Made by a program: the position numbers and the translations under genes
Shown: one piece after another, positions 12,575-12,875 of the stretch
Position numbering within the stretch: position 1 is the first letter of the stretch
How the letters are laid out: each line of letters begins with the position of its first letter
DNA from: JAWLFY01 sp964462125
GTDB taxonomy: Bacteria; Planctomycetota; Planctomycetia; Pirellulales; Pirellulaceae
Assembly: GCA_964462125.1 (NCBI GenBank)
Contig: CAYWXT010000161.1
Location: 1 to 12,875 of the forward strand
Length of the DNA stretch: 12,875 bases
Direction: 5' to 3'
The notes under the pieces: generated by a model
What the model was told of the DNA's origin: nothing
Database searches by the model: none
Seen by the model: the letters and a program-made list of their open reading frames with translations, nothing else

Positions 12575-12844
12575 ATGGCACGACAGTGCGAAGCGTGTGG
12601 CAAATCAGTCAAAATGGGTAACCGAGTCGAAACGAGGGGGAAAGCGAAATACCTCGGCGGCGTCGGTACCAAGATCACCGGGATTACCCGCCGAAAGTTC
12701 GTTCCCAACCTGCAGCGTGTCCACGTGACACTCCCCAGCGGCCAGAACAAGTCGATGCGGGTCTGTACTCAGTGCATTCGCAGTGGGGCGATTCGTAAGA
12801 CCGTCAAAACGAAGCCGTTCGACGTCAGCGCCGCCGGCGTGTGA
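12575..12844 (+). CDS. rpmB: 50S ribosomal protein L28, zinc-binding form
   Basis: L28 is a small protein of the large ribosomal subunit, located near the exit-site side and needed for subunit stability. The 89-residue product carries the family core KAKYLGGVGTKITGITRRKF and the FVPNLQRV segment. Two cysteine pairs, C5-x2-C8 and C64-x2-C67, make this the zinc-ribbon (C+) form rather than the cysteine-free paralogue that some bacteria express in zinc shortage. The gene stands alone here, without rpmG beside it, and has its own candidate promoter and a GGAG site. Length and motifs are complete. The open frame extends 64 codons upstream of the chosen ATG, but that stretch has no L28 similarity. 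Confidence 0.97.
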   Translation: MARQCEACGKSVKMGNRVETRGKAKYLGGVGTKITGITRRKFVPNLQRVHVTLPSGQNKSMRVCTQCIRSGAIRKTVKTKPFDVSAAGV

Positions 12845-12857
12845 CCTCCACCGACAC

Positions 12858-12875
12858 GACTCTCGGGAGTCATTT
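12858..12875 (+). terminator. possible intrinsic terminator after rpmB, cut by window edge
   Basis: GACTC (12858-12862) pairs with GAGTC (12867-12871) around TCGG, followed by ATTT up to the end of the window. The stem is short (5 bp) and the T-tract cannot be followed further. Its position, 13 bases after the rpmB stop, fits a terminator. Confidence 0.42.

Overview
The window is GC-rich, double-stranded bacterial chromosome, densely coded and with no sign of phage, insertion sequence, CRISPR array, rRNA or tRNA. The gene content points to a planctomycete, probably Pirellulales or a Rhodopirellula-like lineage. The signs are a DUF1559 prepilin-like protein with an H-x9-DG C-terminal motif, a secreted DUF1080 (3-keto-disaccharide hydrolase fold) protein, a transmembrane Ser/Thr kinase with a large extracytoplasmic part and a DMG activation motif, and a lysine/arginine-rich N-terminal extension on RsgA. 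This assignment is an inference from families, not from a search.

Layout on the + strand: a RecQ helicase cut by the left edge (3-2672); ftsH (2790-4850), whose stop overlaps the start of rsgA (4850-6004) by one base; a 361-base non-coding stretch with two related GC-rich hairpins; a 946-residue membrane Ser/Thr kinase (6366-9206); a small secreted protein with one CxxCH haem motif (9367-9771); a strong intrinsic terminator (9808-9845); and a secreted DUF1080 protein (9880-10527). Two genes on the - strand follow: a DUF1559 protein (10537-11538) that converges on the DUF1080 gene with only 9 bases between them, and a putative lipoprotein (11738-12331). The right end returns to the + strand with a possible 32-codon ORF (12330-12428) and rpmB (12575-12844, zinc-type L28), each preceded by a recognisable ribosome binding site.

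The left half and the right edge are housekeeping: DNA repair, membrane protein quality control, 30S subunit maturation and the 50S protein L28. The middle and right-centre are typical planctomycete accessory genes for the cell envelope: signalling kinase, secreted haem protein, secreted glycan-fold protein, pilin-like protein and lipoprotein. I see no convincing evidence of a new multi-gene system. The most interesting points are: a c-type haem motif in a mature protein without any methionine; a second CxxCH motif inside the nearby DUF1559 protein; the terminator just upstream of the DUF1080 start; and short repeats in three intergenic regions.
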